Below, in pieces: positions 11,118 to 21,689 of a DNA stretch of 64,000 nucleotides. Origin of the DNA: Bathynomus jamesi (taxonomy: Eukaryota; Arthropoda; Malacostraca; Isopoda; Cirolanidae); assembly GCA_023014485.1 (NCBI GenBank), contig JAJOZX010000487.1, forward strand, positions 802,001 to 866,000, given 5' to 3'. Numbering within the stretch: position 1 is the first letter of the stretch; every line of letters starts with the position of its first letter. Position numbers and translations under genes: made by a program. The notes under the pieces were generated by a model. It was not told the DNA's origin and did not search any database. It was given only the letters and a program-made list of their open reading frames with translations.

Positions 11118-11580
11118 TTTGATTGGCTAATACCCCAATTTATGATACATCTCTACGTTGTGCGAATAAGACTAGATATTGTGTATTTAACGACAGATCG
11201 CGTATGTATCTATTTTGAAAAATAGATTCTGATTGATGAAGAACACGCGTATGTTAAGATGGTGGGAGAATACTGTAAATGTCTCGGCAAACGATTTATC
11301 CATCTCCAACATGAGATCGTCAATTACAATGACTACATTCATTACCCTTTAACGAATTAACATCATATACACCTTTGTGGAACAAAATATCATCTTGGTA
11401 CTCGCTGAACACTGATTGATACGTCGAATAGCACCATATAACTTTATGCACAAATTTTGAGAACATCTCTCCCTTTTCTTTAATAATTTTAAGCATAAAC
11501 ACATTTTTACCACATCCTGTAAGGCCAGATATAATACATATGGATGGGCTCGTGAACCTGAATTTTTCTATAGAAGCCAT

Positions 11581-11686
11581 TTCTAACACGTCACACTCCT
11601 AAGTGGGTCATTTACAAAATATAATAAATATTTAAGTGACGACTCTTATATTCTACACTCATTCTTTTCGCTTCTCCCACAGAACC
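11581..11686. promoter_or_regulatory. Divergent intergenic spacer between ATPase and polymerase starts
   Basis: About 106 bases separate the leftward ATPase start (11580) from the rightward polymerase start (11687); the same spacer is at 39256-39340 in B. It must hold whatever drives both directions. ACGTCACACTCCTAAGTG is conserved close to the ATPase start. No clear TATA box is seen in either direction. Confidence 0.4.
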
Positions 11687-11719
11687 ATGAATGACGATGA
11701 GGTACAACATAATCTTTGA
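11687..11719 (+). pseudogene. First codons of DNA polymerase B, rest deleted
   Basis: The start ATG and the codons MNDDEV match the polymerase start of B (where the ATG has become GTG). After about eight codons the sequence jumps to what in B is the region behind the polymerase stop, so about 4.1 kb has been removed. Confidence 0.8.
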
Positions 11720-12005
11720 TGTGTCTATTGTTAACTTATTTATTACACGTATTTGTAAATATATATACACCTTGAATATTTCGTTTATTAAATAAATCGT
11801 GTTTCAATTAGCGTTTCAATTTCTCCTTTGTGTGTGCGTCTGTGTGTGTGTGTGTGTGTGTGTACAGGAGAAAGTTCTAAGCTCCGCCCACTGTAAAACC
11901 AGCAACGTGAGTCATGCTACTACCTGCGCTTCCTTGCGTGCTCCGTTGATCGCAGCAAGCCCTGGACATCAGACGTGTATTCTCCCGCGTAGACAGAAAA
12001 TAGCA
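11720..12005 (+). promoter_or_regulatory. Upstream region of unknown gene 1, element A
   Basis: A (TG)n tract (about 11833-11862) is followed by AAGCTCCGCCCACTG at 11879-11893, conserved in element B at 43706-43720. The AAGCTCCGCCC core equals the reverse complement of the GC box in the early promoter of B. TGAGTCATGCTACTA downstream is also conserved. Confidence 0.5.
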
Positions 12006-12527
12006 ATGGCTACCTTTAATATTGCTTGTTCAGCGTTTATGAAATGTTATTCTGCACAGTGTCAAGATGTGGTGGATACTGAAAAACTCCCTATTCCACC
12101 CTCCTTTGATGCTTTTAAGGCTACATTGATTCGTGCGGAGGAGCAAGATGTACAAATACTCTATGGCTATTCTGGTGAGAGCATTGTAGGATTTCGTGGT
12201 ACAAGTGATGTATTGAACTATGTTATAGGACTAAACTTTATAAAAGCTTACATATACCGTGAAGTAAAAGAAACAACACGTGCAGAAGAGAAGCAACGGT
12301 TATGGATAGTGAGTCTTTTTGATGAGATGTGTGACATGCAATATTATATCATGTTACATCATACCGAGTACTCGTGCCCTGCGACTGAGAATGTAAATCT
12401 TGTCATCATGGAGAATCTTAAATATTTTTATCACTATATTAATATATATCATGAAGTTTGTAGTGAGGTTGTGGCTAATGCCCTGAGTGAGTTTTTAACA
12501 GACTTTGAGACGAGTATCACTTGTTAA
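12006..12527 (+). CDS. Unknown Polinton gene 1, element A
   Basis: 173 residues starting MATFNIAC. It matches gene 1 of B (43823-44413) over nearly the whole length, with strongest identity in REVKETTRAEEKQ and NLKYFYHYIN. No catalytic motif, membrane segment or signal peptide is visible. A frameshift near the end replaces the last 30 or so residues present in B; the lost tail is still readable in another frame to about 12590. I do not recognise a family. It is the first of three genes transcribed towards the right terminus and not part of the usual Polinton core set. Confidence 0.75.
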   Translation: MATFNIACSAFMKCYSAQCQDVVDTEKLPIPPSFDAFKATLIRAEEQDVQILYGYSGESIVGFRGTSDVLNYVIGLNFIKAYIYREVKETTRAEEKQRLWIVSLFDEMCDMQYYIMLHHTEYSCPATENVNLVIMENLKYFYHYINIYHEVCSEVVANALSEFLTDFETSITC

Positions 12528-12639
12528 ACAAAAAGGAAAAATATGGGCATATGTTCCTCTCAAATAGCGCGCCGGATTGTGACGGTGTTTAGTTTGTGGA
12601 AATGAACGTGTGGTGAGTGATTAAACATTAAAACCATTA

Positions 12640-12900
12640 TAAAATGTGTTTAGGTCGTGAAAATCACCCTGAAGGAAAATGTCTGGTGCGTATTCGGGGG
12701 AGTGGGAGTGATAAAACATTAAAATCGATATTACTTCGTGTGTCGCAGATGGAAAATTTCTCAAAACACCTGCCCAATATAATGGGATACAACGATTCAT
12801 GTTGGAACAGCGCCCTACACGTTTCATTAGCTTATGGTGTGACTCACTCCTCCCGTCGAGCCGACGCGTTGCATGTGGCTCATAGTTATCTCAGAGCTTG
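12640..12900 (+). other. Possible small overlapping gene between unknown genes 1 and 2, element A
   Basis: An open frame (12644-12901) ends HSYLRA, and the same ending occurs in B at 44600. A second frame with SELEPSGRA runs across the start of gene 2 in both copies and stops at the same place. Upstream parts differ much between copies and hold stops in B. It may be a decayed small gene or a leader region; I cannot decide. Confidence 0.25.
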
Positions 12901-12930
12901 AGCCGAGTGGACGTGCGCTCCTTGAATACG

Positions 12931-13656
12931 ATGGAACTTCCTTTAAGCAGCATTCTCAACGCCGTGTACGATGTGTCCGTGACGAAGTCGTTGCGCGTGT
13001 TCAGGCGTAAATCCGGTACCGTGAACTATGTACTGGAAACGGCTTGTAGACAAACAAACAAACGGAATGTCGTTTATTTAAGAGTCGAGGAGATGAATAG
13101 AATCTTCGTGATAGTTGAGAAGTGGAGTGAGGATCGTCATAAAATTCCTACAGGTGTAGGTACAAGAAGAGAGCAGATTAGTGACATCCCCTCATATGCC
13201 ATTGTATGTACGTTGTGTATAAATAACGATCGGCCATGCATTGATATACGGCTGATGTGGAAGAATGCTTCTGATAATAACGCTCTTGTCCCTACGCGAA
13301 ACCGTTTCATCTTCGACAGAATGTTTGAAATCGTCGGATTCCGCAAGCTGAAGCCTATATTAGACGCGTGTGTTACGGATATGCTTTATTTTGATACGGT
13401 TCTTGAATACGCATACATCGCTCTGCTCGATGGGTTTACCGAGTATAGGGCTGAACAAGGTGAGAACGTTCTAGAGCTGGAGGATTATTTAAAAAGTTTA
13501 GACTCTTTGAAATATCATGAACTTTGGTACAAAACACTTGATTGGTACATGGCTGATCTCACCTACACCGTTCACCCTGAAGAACTATTTCTTTATATAA
13601 TGAGCATCTGTCGTAACAATTTAGAAGATTATTTCAACTGTCGCTATGCAGTGTGA
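12931..13656 (+). CDS. Unknown Polinton gene 2, element A
   Basis: 241 residues from the ATG giving MELPLSSILN, chosen because both copies share it. It aligns throughout with gene 2 of B (44632-45345), with blocks RLMWKNASDNNAL, FRKLKPILD and YTVHPEELFLYI nearly unchanged. No known motif is visible: no zinc ligand pattern, no membrane segment, mixed acidic and aromatic composition. Its stop overlaps the start of gene 3 by about 10 bases. It is fully open, although the element's core genes are broken, which is notable. Family not recognised. Confidence 0.78.
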   Translation: MELPLSSILNAVYDVSVTKSLRVFRRKSGTVNYVLETACRQTNKRNVVYLRVEEMNRIFVIVEKWSEDRHKIPTGVGTRREQISDIPSYAIVCTLCINNDRPCIDIRLMWKNASDNNALVPTRNRFIFDRMFEIVGFRKLKPILDACVTDMLYFDTVLEYAYIALLDGFTEYRAEQGENVLELEDYLKSLDSLKYHELWYKTLDWYMADLTYTVHPEELFLYIMSICRNNLEDYFNCRYAV

Positions 13657-13995
13657 AGAAGAGTTCACGATTGAAAAGCTCAGGTCGGTAGAAATAAACC
13701 CTCGATTGGAAAGGTGTGTTTATAAACTTGTATTTGACGTTGTGGCTAACGATGAACTCTTTGTGCGTGCTTTTGATTGTATTCGTTTAAAGATAACTTG
13801 CCAACCAGATGTAAAGTGGGAACAAAAATAGTACTGAACGATTGAAGGCCCTTTATATCGAGTACAGGTTTCCTTATACCTTAAGCGGTGAAATATTATT
13901 AAACCGCTTATACTGCGTAATGCAGAGCAATAACGATGTAGTTGTAGACTCGATTACGTGTGAGTTTAGTGTATTGCGCAGTAAAACAAAGTGAA
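13646..13995 (+). pseudogene. Unknown Polinton gene 3, element A (frame broken)
   Basis: It starts within the end of gene 2 and reads EFTIEKLRSVEINPRLE and ANDELFVRAFDCI, matching gene 3 of B. A frame break at about 13785 ends the frame at 13831; the remaining third is readable in other frames to about 13995. The intact version has 121 residues. Family not recognised. Confidence 0.7.
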
Positions 13996-14138
13996 ATGTA
14001 TTTATTGTCAATATATTTAACATAATTGTGTATATATACTTCTCCTGTACTGTTATACTGATGGCTATGCGTTTTGTATTACTTATTTTTTATTTTGTGC
14101 AGTAGAAGCTAAAGTGTATGTATTTATTTATTAACATA

Positions 14139-14187
<49 letters not shown>

Positions 14188-14412
14188 CTATTTATTTATT
14201 TATCCTGTACTGCTATATTGATGGTTATACGTTTTGTATTTATTTTTTTATTTTGTGCGGTAGAAGATAAAGTGCATTTATTTATTTAACATAATTGTGT
14301 GTGTAGATATTTCTGCTATATTGAGGGTTATATTATTTCTTATTTTATTTTTTATTTTGTTTTTTGATCATTCCAATGTATATTTATTTCCTATATATTT
14401 CCATAATATAAT

Positions 14413-14467
<55 letters not shown>

Positions 14468-14640
14468 CTCCTGTAGTTATATTGACGGTTATATTTTTTT
14501 ATTATATACATATTCCTCGTTCATATTTCTTAAACTATTATTATTTTTAATTTTTTTGATCATTCAAATGTATATTTATTTTTCTATATATTTCCAATAT
14601 TTAATAAACAGAATGATGTAATGTTGTTTTATTTAATTCT
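13990..14640 (+). repeat. Right subterminal repeat modules of Polinton A
   Basis: Four or five modules carry CTCCTGTACTGTTAT-like and CATAATTGTGT-like segments with (TA)n tracts at 14144-14182 and 14417-14465. The last part (ATATTTCCAATATTTAATAA) is the inverted counterpart of the left module at about 2390. The small open frames in the TA tracts are not genes. Confidence 0.65.
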
Positions 14641-15211
14641 TTTGGTTGTAAACAATTTACGCCTTCTAAACCTACTGACGGATTTCTAAGCCAACTGTTA
14701 AGAATTAATTAAATAAATGGCACAATCTGGCAACTCAACCTGAACAAGCCATTTACGCCTTCTAAGCCAACAGTCAATAATATAGGCTTTCATTAAAAAA
14801 ATAGCACAACCTGGCAACTCAACCTGTACAAGCCATTTACGCCTTCTAAGCCAACTGGCAGATTAAGCCAACTGGCTGATTTACAACTAATAAAACAGCG
14901 GCGGGTCGGCTGAAGTGTTAATATGCACTTCGCTCCTATCAGGTGAACACCTCTCTTCCTCTCTCTCCTTCTCCTGTCTTTCTCTTGGTGGATAACGCCG
15001 CCTCCAAATTTCATGACCTCTTGTTCCACCTGCAACATTCCCCTCCCCCCAGTGCAGCATTGAGTTGTTGCATAACCCCTCCCCCTTCATTGCATACCCT
15101 CCTTTGCAACGTACCCCTCCCCCTTTGCAGCATACCCCACCCCTCTTTTGGACATATCTCCACCCCCTTTTGCAACATTCCTGCACTCTCCCATTTTGCG
15201 CCCATACTACT
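14641..15211 (-). repeat. Right terminal inverted repeat of Polinton A, G-rich on the minus strand
   Basis: It ends in GCGCCCATACTACT. The C-rich plus strand (15040-15190) is the complement of GTTGCAAAGGGGG-type units. Further in, the ACACCTCTCTTCCTCTC stretch and the repeated AAGCCATTTACGCCTTCTAA segments correspond to the B right end. Frames across it are low-complexity. Confidence 0.85.
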
Positions 15212-15217
15212 CACACT
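15212..15217. repeat. Target-site duplication of Polinton A, right copy (CACACT)
   Basis: Exact copy of 1707-1712 directly after the terminal ACTACT. Confidence 0.92.
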
Positions 15218-15889
15218 AACATAGTAATGAAGCCCAAATTTTATAAGTTATACATTTATGCCTGAATTGTTTTAAAATGACAGAGATCATACGCCTGACA
15301 TTTTATAATCATAGTCCAGTTGTCTTTCAACGCCTGCAAAGTCTAGAAATCAAAGTAAGTATAGTCTTTTTATGCCATATAGCAAAGAAAATATTAACTA
15401 ATAACAGTAAGTATATTAGTTGGAGAAAATACAAACGAACAAGTTGTAGAAAGCCATCATGTTCTAACTTGGATACTTCAGTGAAGTACTGTAAACACAC
15501 TTGCTGGACCCATATTGAACTGACAAAAAAGTAAACTACTTCAACTCTAGTTACATAAAAAACTGTTGCGTTGCTCATTCTTCAGATCAAGAATTTGATA
15601 ACCATGCTTATGAATGTCTTTTTTGTAGAGGCTATGTAGCATTTACCCTACAATAATACCTGAAAATGTCACTGTCTTTTAATTCAAGAAAAATTTATGT
15701 GTCAAACTTGGAATTCATTGATAAAAAGAGCTTAAAAGTTGGTTTATAAACAGAAGTATGTTTCACTTATACATATCTGACAAATGTTGAAATAACTACT
15801 GTATATTTAATGCAATTTCCTTAATAAAGGAAATCTGTAACTATAAATCAGACCAAAAGGTTCACATCTCTCAACTCTGATACACATCT
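15218..15889. other. Right flank of Polinton A, nothing recognised
   Basis: AT-rich sequence with short open frames on both strands that show no domain, repeat or splice logic I can support. Confidence 0.5.
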
Positions 15890-16200
15890 TTGGTTATACA
15901 CACCTTTGGTTAGCTTCCGCCCGAATTGTTCATTCTGACGAAGGTCAAAATTTTCACTCCACGTTAGACCTACAGTTTAACGTGGAATCCGAACCACGCT
16001 CCATCAGTAGCTCAGCGTCTTAACCACGAGGCCACCTAGGGTACCCATTTATCTACCAACCACTTTCTTTTATTATGTGGAAGGATGAACAACAGGGTTT
16101 TGCTGCGCGCAGGCTGCCGTCGTGTCTCGAACCCGGAGCCGATGGATTCGTATTCAGCGACGCTAACCACAACACAACCGAGGTGCATCCAATCCAAAAG
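15890..16200 (-). repeat. Dimeric tRNA-derived SINE
   Basis: On the minus strand two tRNA-like units follow one another. The first has A-box-like TGTGGTTAGCGTC and B-box-like GGGTTCGAGAC. The second has CGTGGTTAAGACGC and GTGGTTCGGATTCC. A body (CACGTTAAACTGTAGGTC) and a tail with GAACAATTCGGGCGGAAGC follow. Neither unit is a plausible working tRNA: the units are fused and degenerate. A similar copy lies at 23645-23890. Confidence 0.8.
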
Positions 16201-16579
16201 ATAAGTGTTTTAGCACTTGTTTACCTTATTTTTATATTACACTACATTCCATTTGAAAAACGTGACTCTGTCGGGCCTATCAAGGTTATCCAAGTCATAA
16301 GTTGTATTTTATAACCAAAAGAAGCATGGATGAAAATATAAATTGCTTGTCAGCTAATTAACATAAATACTTACAGAGCCACCCAAGTAACCCACATAAC
16401 ACTAGTTTTACAATTTATAAACTCTTTCATTCATGAAAGCAACTAATTTTTTCTTAAAACTAAGGACATACCATTTAACACACCATATGACAAGTTATTC
16501 CAAAAATCTGCTATTCAAAGACTAAAACAGTATTTCTGTAGCCCCAGTCTACAAGTCTGTTTCCTAATTTTCTTATTAT
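16201..16579. other. Spacer, nothing recognised
   Basis: AT-rich sequence between the SINE and the first CR1-like coding remnants; no supported feature. Confidence 0.4.
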
Positions 16580-17137
16580 CTCTTCAGGTTTCTCCAACAG
16601 AATCCAACATAATGGTAATGATGAGAGTTTGAGACTGATTGAGTTCATGGAAGATAATTTTTTACGACAGATGGTTACCGAGCCAACGCGCGGGGACAAT
16701 ATTTTAGACGAGAGGTGATGACGAACGACGAAAATATAGTCGAAGGTTTGGAAGTAGGTGAGAGTTTGGGATATAGTGATCACCAATTTGTTAGGTTTAA
16801 GCTATTGATAGAAAATAGTAAGGATAGTAACACAATAGAAGTTCCGGATTTTCGTAGGGCTAATTTTGAAAGTTTTGCGGACAGGATGAGAGTAGTGAAT
16901 TAGGATAATTTATTTATGGGTAATAACGCAAATTTTCATTGGGAGGCGTTTAAAGAAAGTGTTTTGGGTATCGAAAGGGAGTTTATTCCGCGTAGGCCCA
17001 AGCGCGCTAGTAATCATGGGAGGCCCAAGTGGTGGACTAGGGAAATAGGTGAGTTCACAAACGAACGTAACAGAGCGTATAGACTTAATAAGCACAATGG
17101 TACGGTAGCTAACTTAAATAGATATATCGAGCTTAGA

Positions 17138-17364
17138 CTAGGGTTGCCAGATCAGATGGTTTCCAAATCCGGAGATTTTACCGACGAAGCTCATCATTAT
17201 TTGTTTATGTAGCTAAACCTATATATAAACTTCCTAATTTTTTACACAAAATTAATTGATCAAGAAAAAATAAATACATAACCAGCTTAGTTTCTTATTT
17301 CCTTATAAATAATACTAAAATTTCCGGAGACTCCGGCCCAAAACCGGAGACATGGCAACCCTAG
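17138..17364. mobile_element. MITE, 227 bp, 12-bp inverted ends, 6-bp target duplication
   Basis: The ends are CTAGGGTTGCCA and TGGCAACCCTAG, directly flanked by CTTAGA on both sides (17132-17137 and 17365-17370). It interrupts the CR1-like coding sequence, which resumes after it. Internal CCGGAG motifs near both ends extend the inverted repeat imperfectly. A superfamily cannot be assigned safely from a 6-bp duplication alone. Confidence 0.8.
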
Positions 17365-18289
17365 CTTAGATGTCAGGTTAAAAGATCTGTTAGGAATGCT
17401 AAACGTAATTTTGAGATACTTATAGTGCTGATAGTGAACATAATCCGAAAAAGTTTTTTGACTACGTCAATAATCATAAGCCGATAAAAGATAACATACG
17501 CCCTCTAGTTGGTATTTTTAACAACTTTTTTGCGGCAGTTTTTATCGTAGAAGACGTAAATAATGCCCCCGACGTGGACGATATCGTTCCATTTAGTAGC
17601 GAGACTATTTTGAATGAAATAACTGTTTACGATGGTGAGATTGCGCATTATATCGATAAGCTAAAAGTTAGCAAGGCTCCAGGCCCTGACGCGCTTTATC
17701 CTAGACATTTGAAAGATTTGAAAGACGTTAACCTAGGCCCATTAACAAAAATTTTTAATAAGTCATTGGAAGCGGGGATTATTCCTGAAGACTTCAAATT
17801 AACTAACGTTAGCTCCATTTTTAAAAAAAGGCGGCTACACAGTAGGTAGCAATTATAGACCTATTAGCTTAACGTCAATTGTCGGTAAACATTTGGAATC
17901 CGTAGTTAGGGATCGTATCGTCGATCACTTAGAAAGTCGCGATTTGATTAATAGTTGTCAGCATGGGTTTCGACACCATTGTTTTACTAATTTGTTAGAG
18001 TTTTATAACGAAATAGTGCGCGAATACGATAGGCATAGAGCGACTGACGTTATTTATTTAGATTTTAAAAAAGCGTTCAATACAGTTTCGCATAGAAGAT
18101 CAATTGCGAAGGTTAAAGCGCACGGTATACGCGGTCAGGTAGCTAACTGGTTAGAGGAATGGCTTCGTGCCAGGAAACAAAGGGTCGCTGTTAATGGTAA
18201 GGAATCGGGGTGGTTGGATGTAGGTAGGGGGGTCACTCAGGGTTCAGTGTTAGGCCCATTGCTATTCGTAAGCTACGTTAAAGACATAG

Positions 18290-18504
18290 TAATAATAATT
18301 ATTGGTTTTGTTTAACCTCCTTCGCAACATCTAAGGTCATATGACGGAGGGGACCTACGGCTTTACGTGGAATCCGAACCACGGGTCGCTACATAGTGTG
18401 GACGCGGCGGACGGTCTCCCATCCAACTACTACCTAGACCCAATGTCGCTTTACTTCGCTGATCAACGGGAAGCGGTGTTACGACATTGGCTACGACGTA
18501 GCCC
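18290..18504 (-). repeat. 5S-rRNA-derived SINE inserted in the CR1-like element
   Basis: On the minus strand the first 100 bases follow 5S ribosomal RNA: a GGCTACG-type start, then GATCAGCGAAGTAAAGC and TTGGATGGGAGACCG, which cover the internal Pol III promoter boxes. A body with GTGGTTCGGATTCCACG and GTAGGTC follows, then a TTATTA-type tail. Flanks TTAAAGACATAG (18278-18289) and TTAACGACATAG (18505-18516) form a target duplication with one mismatch. It separates the GVTQGSVLGPL and FADD blocks of the reverse transcriptase. Confidence 0.85.
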
Positions 18505-19255
18505 TTAACGACATAGATGTAGACTTGACCAGTAACGTGTCAAAATTCGCGGACGATACTAAAATAGGCGGTAAAGTTCTTAACGTGGACGATAGAAATA
18601 GGCTCCAAGACGATGTAAATAGGTTGGAAAAGGTTCAGCGACGCGCCACGAAACTAATTCCGTCACTGTGCTATAAGTCTTACGAAGATAGGATTAAAGA
18701 GTTAAACTTGCATTCACTCGAAACTAGGAGATTAACGGAGGAGCTTATTGAAGTTTTCAAAATCATTAATAAAATCGATAACGTAAATTTTGACAAATTG
18801 TTCGTTTTCGATAATAGCAATACTCATAATAACGGATTTAAATTACGTGGCAGACGTTTCATTACTGACATCGCTAAAAACTTTTTTACTTTTAAAGTAA
18901 TTGATAAATGGAATAATCTTTCCGCGCACGTCGTGAACTCTACCAGCGTTAATATGTTTAAAAACCGTTTAGAGAGTCATTTTAAAAATATTAACGTCGT
19001 TTCAAATAATAAAACAATTAGCAACAGGAGTTCTGTGGGGTAATGGTCGAGGTTTGAGTCTGTTGACAATTAATGTCAGCTTCTGACATGCCAGCGTGTG
19101 ATATGCCAGCAATAAATTTATATTAAAAAAAAATAAGACTAACACAAACTTAGATGTAGCTCGTTGCGTAAACTAACCCACTTTTTGTTGTACTCTTCAT
19201 ACTTTTTTTTTCTTTTCTTATCCTCTCTTTACTTGTATGTCTGTAGTTTGCATGG

Positions 19256-19595
19256 TATGACAGTGTTCGAGTTAAGACTGTGTTTGCATGGTTTGTAAGC
19301 GTTCTTATTTTACTTCTTTTCATCTTGCACCCCTTTCCTATTCTCTTCGACTATTTACCCGACTTGTCGGCAGTGGCCGGCGGATGATGATGGTGAGTCT
19401 TTCTCCCTCTCTTTTTCTGAATGAATATGACAGTGTTCGAGTTAAGACTGTGTTTGCATGGTTTGTAAGCGTTCTTATTTTACTTCTTTTCATCTTGCAC
19501 CCCTTTCCTATTCTCTTCGACTATTTACCCGACTTGTCGGCAGTGGCCGGCGGATGATGATGGTGAGTCTTTCTCCCTCTCTTTTTCTGAATGAA
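19256..19595. repeat. Tandem duplication of a 170-bp unit
   Basis: Positions 19256-19425 and 19426-19595 read the same base for base as far as I can see by eye. The unit contains GCAGTGGCCGGCGGATGATG. The frame across both copies is a by-product. No gene is recognised. Confidence 0.85.
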
Positions 19596-21026
19596 TGTTA
19601 ACCCACGAATGATAGGTTTTGTTTTGCTACTTACTTAAACCCTTATCCTCTTCTTTTAACCCCCTACTCTCTTCTTTCACTCGGGTTAACCTTAGAGTGG
19701 ATCTTAGGGTCTATGTTAGCCTTAGCTTCTGTACAGTAGATCTGTAACATATCTCTCCTTCAAACAATATCTCTCATATCTAAATATGTATAGTTCCTTA
19801 TTCTTTCACTGTATTACAATCTTCAGCTCAACCTTTAATAGGAAATCATGGGTCAGAAATGAATTGCGTGTCGGGTCTGTGGGACCCGTGAATTCATATC
19901 CTGGGTTAAACAGAGACAAGTTTGGTTGTCCTACATTGCTCTCACCTTTAAGTATATCTATAGCTGCCTTAATTAATTACAATATTACCCTAATTAATTC
20001 TCGAACTGCCATATACTATCAGGAAGTTCAATAACATGACTAATTTGATTTGCAACTAGCCACTGTTAAGAACTTTTATAAAGAATGGTTAGGTTACTTA
20101 CAATGAATCTTCAGTCATCACAGTTAACTTTTGTGGTAGAAATAGAAATAGCTAAAATAAAAAAAATAAAAAAATAAAAACATTCAGGGAGTTCAAAAGT
20201 AATAACCTAGTGAGTTTAAATAAATATAGGGTGTAAAGAAATACATTAAATAGTTGTATTAGGAAGAGTAATAGGTATATGTAGTGAAAGAAATCTAGCT
20301 AGAAATAGCAATACGTATCCAAGGAAATTCATTAATTTTTATAATACAATAATAAAGAGTATGATAGGATTGACAGAGTATGATATGATAGGTTATTTGA
20401 AATTGCCCAAAATATTGTTGACATTTTTAATAAATATTTTTGCATTGCTTTTACTTAATTCAGAAGACTTGGATAACTTTGATGTTGTTTTTCTCTGTTT
20501 CTTTTTATGTGTTGAAGATCATTGGTAGTACATTGGTAGTGCATTGGTAGTAAACCTTTTAAGGTATATGATAGAGTGAATCACAATATTTAAAAACTTA
20601 AGGACAGAAGCTCCTTTGTGCATTTCTGGTTAGCTTTAAGAGAGAACTTTATGAATTTTTTAATGAAGGAGAAATCTTGTAAATAGCAAGGTTTTTTGCC
20701 CAATTATTGTATTACAGAATACAATACAGTATGCATTTAGACTGGTTTGATTCTTATTTTGAACAGGAATAATCTAAAAAGGCCTGCATAGTTCTGATTT
20801 ATACTTATAGATTCAAATGTCTGAATATTTTGCCTTTTAATCAAACAAAAGTTGGTTATTACGAGTATATAGGCTGGCTAATATGGGGTTAAATAAATTA
20901 GCCTTTGGCAATGCTTTAAAATGTAGTACTAAAGTTGATAGCTTCTGGACAAGTATTTTAATAAATTGAAGAATCAACGGAAATGATTCTGGTAGAAACA
21001 TATGAGGGTTTAGGCTGTTAAGATGA

Positions 21027-21065
<39 letters not shown>

Positions 21066-21333
21066 ATGTAATCACCGTCTGGACGACATGATGATAGACC
21101 CCATCCGGTATATGGATGAGCGCACGAATAGCTGTGCTTGATTTGGATTTCCTGTCTGGTCATGTTGTATAGGCTCGCCCATAATTATATCAGCTGGTAG
21201 GAGTGGAAACCTCTGGTGGGGGGATTTAGGATAGTTTAATCTCCCCTTACCTTCAAATACATCTCATAAAATGGAGTGAGAACCTTGTGTTGTTAGCCTC
21301 TAAAAATTTCCTGTAAATAAACATCTGTGTGGA
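19596..21333. other. AT-rich stretch with a (GT)n tract, no gene recognised
   Basis: Only short frames are present. A (GT)n run lies at 21031-21063, and three near-copies of CATTGGTAGT stand at about 20520-20555. Nothing else is supported. Confidence 0.45.
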
Positions 21334-21689
21334 ACTCTAAGCAGTGGCGTCATGCCCAAGTGCCCGGGAGAGCCCTGGCTCCCCAATAATTGGTGTCGCA
21401 AGAGATACGAAAAGTGTTGCAAATGTTTGTTACGCGTGCATTACTTTCATAGATCGCTGTTTGACGCAGTCACCGTTTGTAAAATGTGCTTTCAAGTTTC
21501 AAAAATTGTTCTTTTGCTGCCTTCTGAACGTAAAGGTAAGGGTACAGGGACTGAGGTGAATTTGTCAGGGTGGCACAAGCCAAAAAAGTTTAGGGAACCC
21601 TCAATTAATTAATAAGCATTCATAATTTACCATTTTATGGGAAATTGTGTGGTTAATATTGGTAATATTGGAATGATGAAATTGGAAAG

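Larger units (their letters stand above)
10723..11580 (-). pseudogene. FtsK/HerA-type packaging ATPase (ATP), element A, split by a MITE
   Basis: The N-terminus has the Walker A region GLTGCGKN at residues 19-26 (GPTGCGKT in B); the final T to N change would harm nucleotide binding. HKVIWCYSTYQSVF follows, then frame breaks. A CAA to TAA stop and a 223-bp hairpin MITE (10895-11117) lie in the C-terminal half. The reading resumes beyond the MITE to the shared ATGA overlap with the small basic protein. In Polintons this enzyme is expected to drive genome packaging. Confidence 0.8.
1713..15211 (+). mobile_element. Polinton/Maverick element A, 13.5 kb, internally deleted
   Basis: A complete element by its ends: inverted termini beginning AGTAG, a perfect 6-bp target duplication, and a Polinton gene set inside (protease, capsid, core, penton, integrase, ATPase). 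Compared with element B it lacks essentially the whole DNA polymerase gene (junction near 11712, about 4.1 kb missing) and about 600 bp of the capsid N-terminal half (junction near 7430). It also carries a hAT MITE in the ATPase gene. It cannot encode its own polymerase, so it is either dead or would depend on another copy in trans. The three right-hand unknown genes are retained. Gene orientation is the same as in B. Confidence 0.93.
16580..19130 (+). mobile_element. CR1-like non-LTR retrotransposon (5'-truncated, with insertions)
   Basis: Coding remnants start in the end of the AP endonuclease (EPTRGDNILD at about 16680, YSDHQFVRF near 16775). The linker and reverse transcriptase follow: APGPDALYPRHLKDL near 17680, NYRPISLTS near 17850, QHGFRHH near 17950, YLDFKKAFNTVSHR at about 18055, and TQGSVLGPL near 18235. 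The segment with SKFADDTKIGG (from 18535) follows a 5S-type SINE. An internal deletion then joins it to RRATKLIP and the C-terminus (19043). Several frameshifts make it a pseudogene. A 227-bp MITE sits at 17138-17364. Confidence 0.85.

Noticed and set aside
10801..11130. 109-codon frame with repeated Tyr/Arg
   Set aside because: It is the palindromic hAT MITE read through in one direction.
15890..16200. Functional tRNA genes
   Set aside because: A and B boxes are present but no unit folds into a clean cloverleaf by eye, and the two units are fused and repeated elsewhere as a SINE.
18290..18504. Functional 5S rRNA gene
   Set aside because: The 5S-like part is diverged, fused to a SINE body with a target duplication, and sits inside a dead retrotransposon.
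19288..19557. 89-codon frame
   Set aside because: Created by the 170-bp tandem duplication; no domain and no splice logic.
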